Shown here one piece after another: positions 63,120-64,000 of a DNA stretch of 64,000 bases (its first letter is position 1; every line of letters starts with the position of its first letter). A model generated the notes under the pieces. The model was given only the letters and a program-made list of their open reading frames with translations, did not search any database and had not been told where the DNA came from. Both the position numbers and the translations under genes were made by a program. This DNA is from Termitomyces sp. T153 (taxonomy: Eukaryota; Basidiomycota; Agaricomycetes; Agaricales; Lyophyllaceae), in NCBI GenBank assembly GCA_018296165.2, contig JACKQL020000156.1, positions 22,563-86,562 of the forward strand. Reading direction: 5' to 3'.

Positions 63120-64000
63120 AAGCTATTAGAAGGTGATATTCCATGCCTTTGACAGTAGTGGTACAATAAGTTCCAAGACATTATCAATGGAACAAAGGAG
63201 GAACTTCCTCCTTGGCACAAAGTAAATCATGAGATAAATCTCATTGATGAGTCCAAACAGTACTTATACTTCATGCCAAGGTGTTCTAAGTCACTTCAGC
63301 AGCAATTGTGGGACAAGATTGACCACTATGTGTGGGCTAAGTGGTGGGAGCCATGTGAAGCCAATCAGGCTACACTACTGTTGTGCATCCCTAAAAAGGA
63401 TGGATCCTTGCAAATGGCATTAGATGCTCATCAGCACAATGACAATACCATTAAGGATGTAATGCCCTTACTGGGCCAAGAGGTCATTAGGGAAGATGTG
63501 GCTCATGCACCAGTAAGGTCAAAGATTGACCTCACTGATGTGTATGAACAAGTAAGGATACATACATCAGACTAACCTAAAACTGTGTTTATGACCATTA
63601 CTGGAATGTATTGCAGTAATATCATGCAGATTGGTGACTGTAATGTGCCAGCCAAATTCCAATGCCTGATGATGTCCATCTTTAGAGACATTATTGGTAA
63701 GTGGATACATGTCCATTTAGACAATGTATTTGTCTTCTTGGACTCCATTGAGGAGCACAAGCAGCACCTCCAAGTAGTCTTTGAAAGACTATGAAAAAAC
63801 AAGCTCTATTTCAAATGGAAGAAGTGTGAGCTATATGCCAAGTGCATAGAGTGCCTTGGCCATGTAATCATCTCACAGAGTATACACTCTGATGTGGAGA
63901 AGTTGTAAAAGAATCCAGAAGTGGTGCACTCCTAGAATCTACAATGACATCCAATAGTCTGTTGGGTTGGTGAATTACATTGGGAACTTTCTGCCCAATG
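63120..64000 (+). pseudogene. Gypsy E1 reverse transcriptase, cut by window end
   Basis: Motifs in order: WWEPCEANQATLLLCIPKKD (63340-63400), then ALDAHQHNDNTIKDVMPL and RSKIDLTDVYEQVRIH (fingers and palm). QIGDCNVPAKFQCLMMSIFR follows, then the catalytic box as HLDNV near 63715 (YLDD expected), and CLGHVII. The altered catalytic box and stops show it is inactive. Confidence 0.82.

Larger units (their letters stand above)
57921..64000 (+). mobile_element. Gypsy E1, cut by window end
   Basis: A second Gypsy family, different in gag and protease from B and C. Order: LTR region, leader (interrupted by solo LTR H2 at 58658-59389), a first ORF (59421-60210), gag with zinc knuckle (60640-61790), protease (62166-62555), linker, and reverse transcriptase from about 63120 to the window edge. 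Frames are broken by several stops. The same family supplies E2 (48.7-50.3 kb) and the old fragment A. Confidence 0.85.

Overview
This window is from a filamentous fungus, most likely an agaricomycete basidiomycete. The host genes are intron-dense: 2 to 28 exons each, with introns of about 47 to 75 nt. They lie in compact divergent and convergent pairs. The repeats are chromodomain-bearing Ty3/Gypsy elements with their CpG dinucleotides almost erased. I cannot name a species from the sequence alone.

Layout. (1) 1-20.2 kb is a nested transposon pile. The oldest layer is a minus-strand Gypsy fragment (family A). It was hit by a Tc1/mariner element (556-2080), by a chromovirus C (3142-17930, ATTAT duplication) and by a small LTR element F (17983-20112) whose interior was replaced by unrelated coding sequence. 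C was itself hit by an almost complete chromovirus B1 (3461-9555, GCGTG/GTGTG), by three solo LTRs of one family with 4-bp duplications (D1-D3), and by a CpG-rich solo LTR of another family (H1, GGAGA). (2) 20.9-34.2 kb is a gene island: a 16-exon Rieske/AIF-type oxidoreductase, a small DUF1115-like gene, a LysM protein with a cysteine-rich N-terminus, ATG17 and a 28-exon ABCC transporter. Summed exon lengths give open frames for all five; only the ABCC first exon and the DUF1115-like N-terminus are uncertain. (3) 34.2-36.9 kb holds a pogo-like deletion derivative with 42-bp terminal inverted repeats and a Copia remnant. (4) 37.2-42.9 kb has two tandem minus-strand genes, a SANT/Myb-like protein and a double-PHD MYST acetyltransferase. 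(5) 43.2-64.0 kb is a second pile: a hAT-like miniature element, a tRNA-headed SINE-like retroposon with a perfect 14-bp target duplication, two Gypsy elements of family E, a fourth D LTR containing a second Tc1 element, a 5'-truncated chromovirus B2, Cys-rich gag-like ORFs and a solo LTR carrying a minisatellite.

The host genes serve general cell biology (redox, autophagy, membrane export, chromatin) and do not form a pathway cluster. The least familiar items are the SINE-like retroposon at 44476-45440, the solo-LTR family D with 4-bp duplications, the LTR element with a replaced interior, and the LysM protein. All exon coordinates were derived by hand from splice signals and frame, and for five of the seven host genes the summed exon length is divisible by three without adjustment (for the ABCC gene this depends on the first-exon choice).
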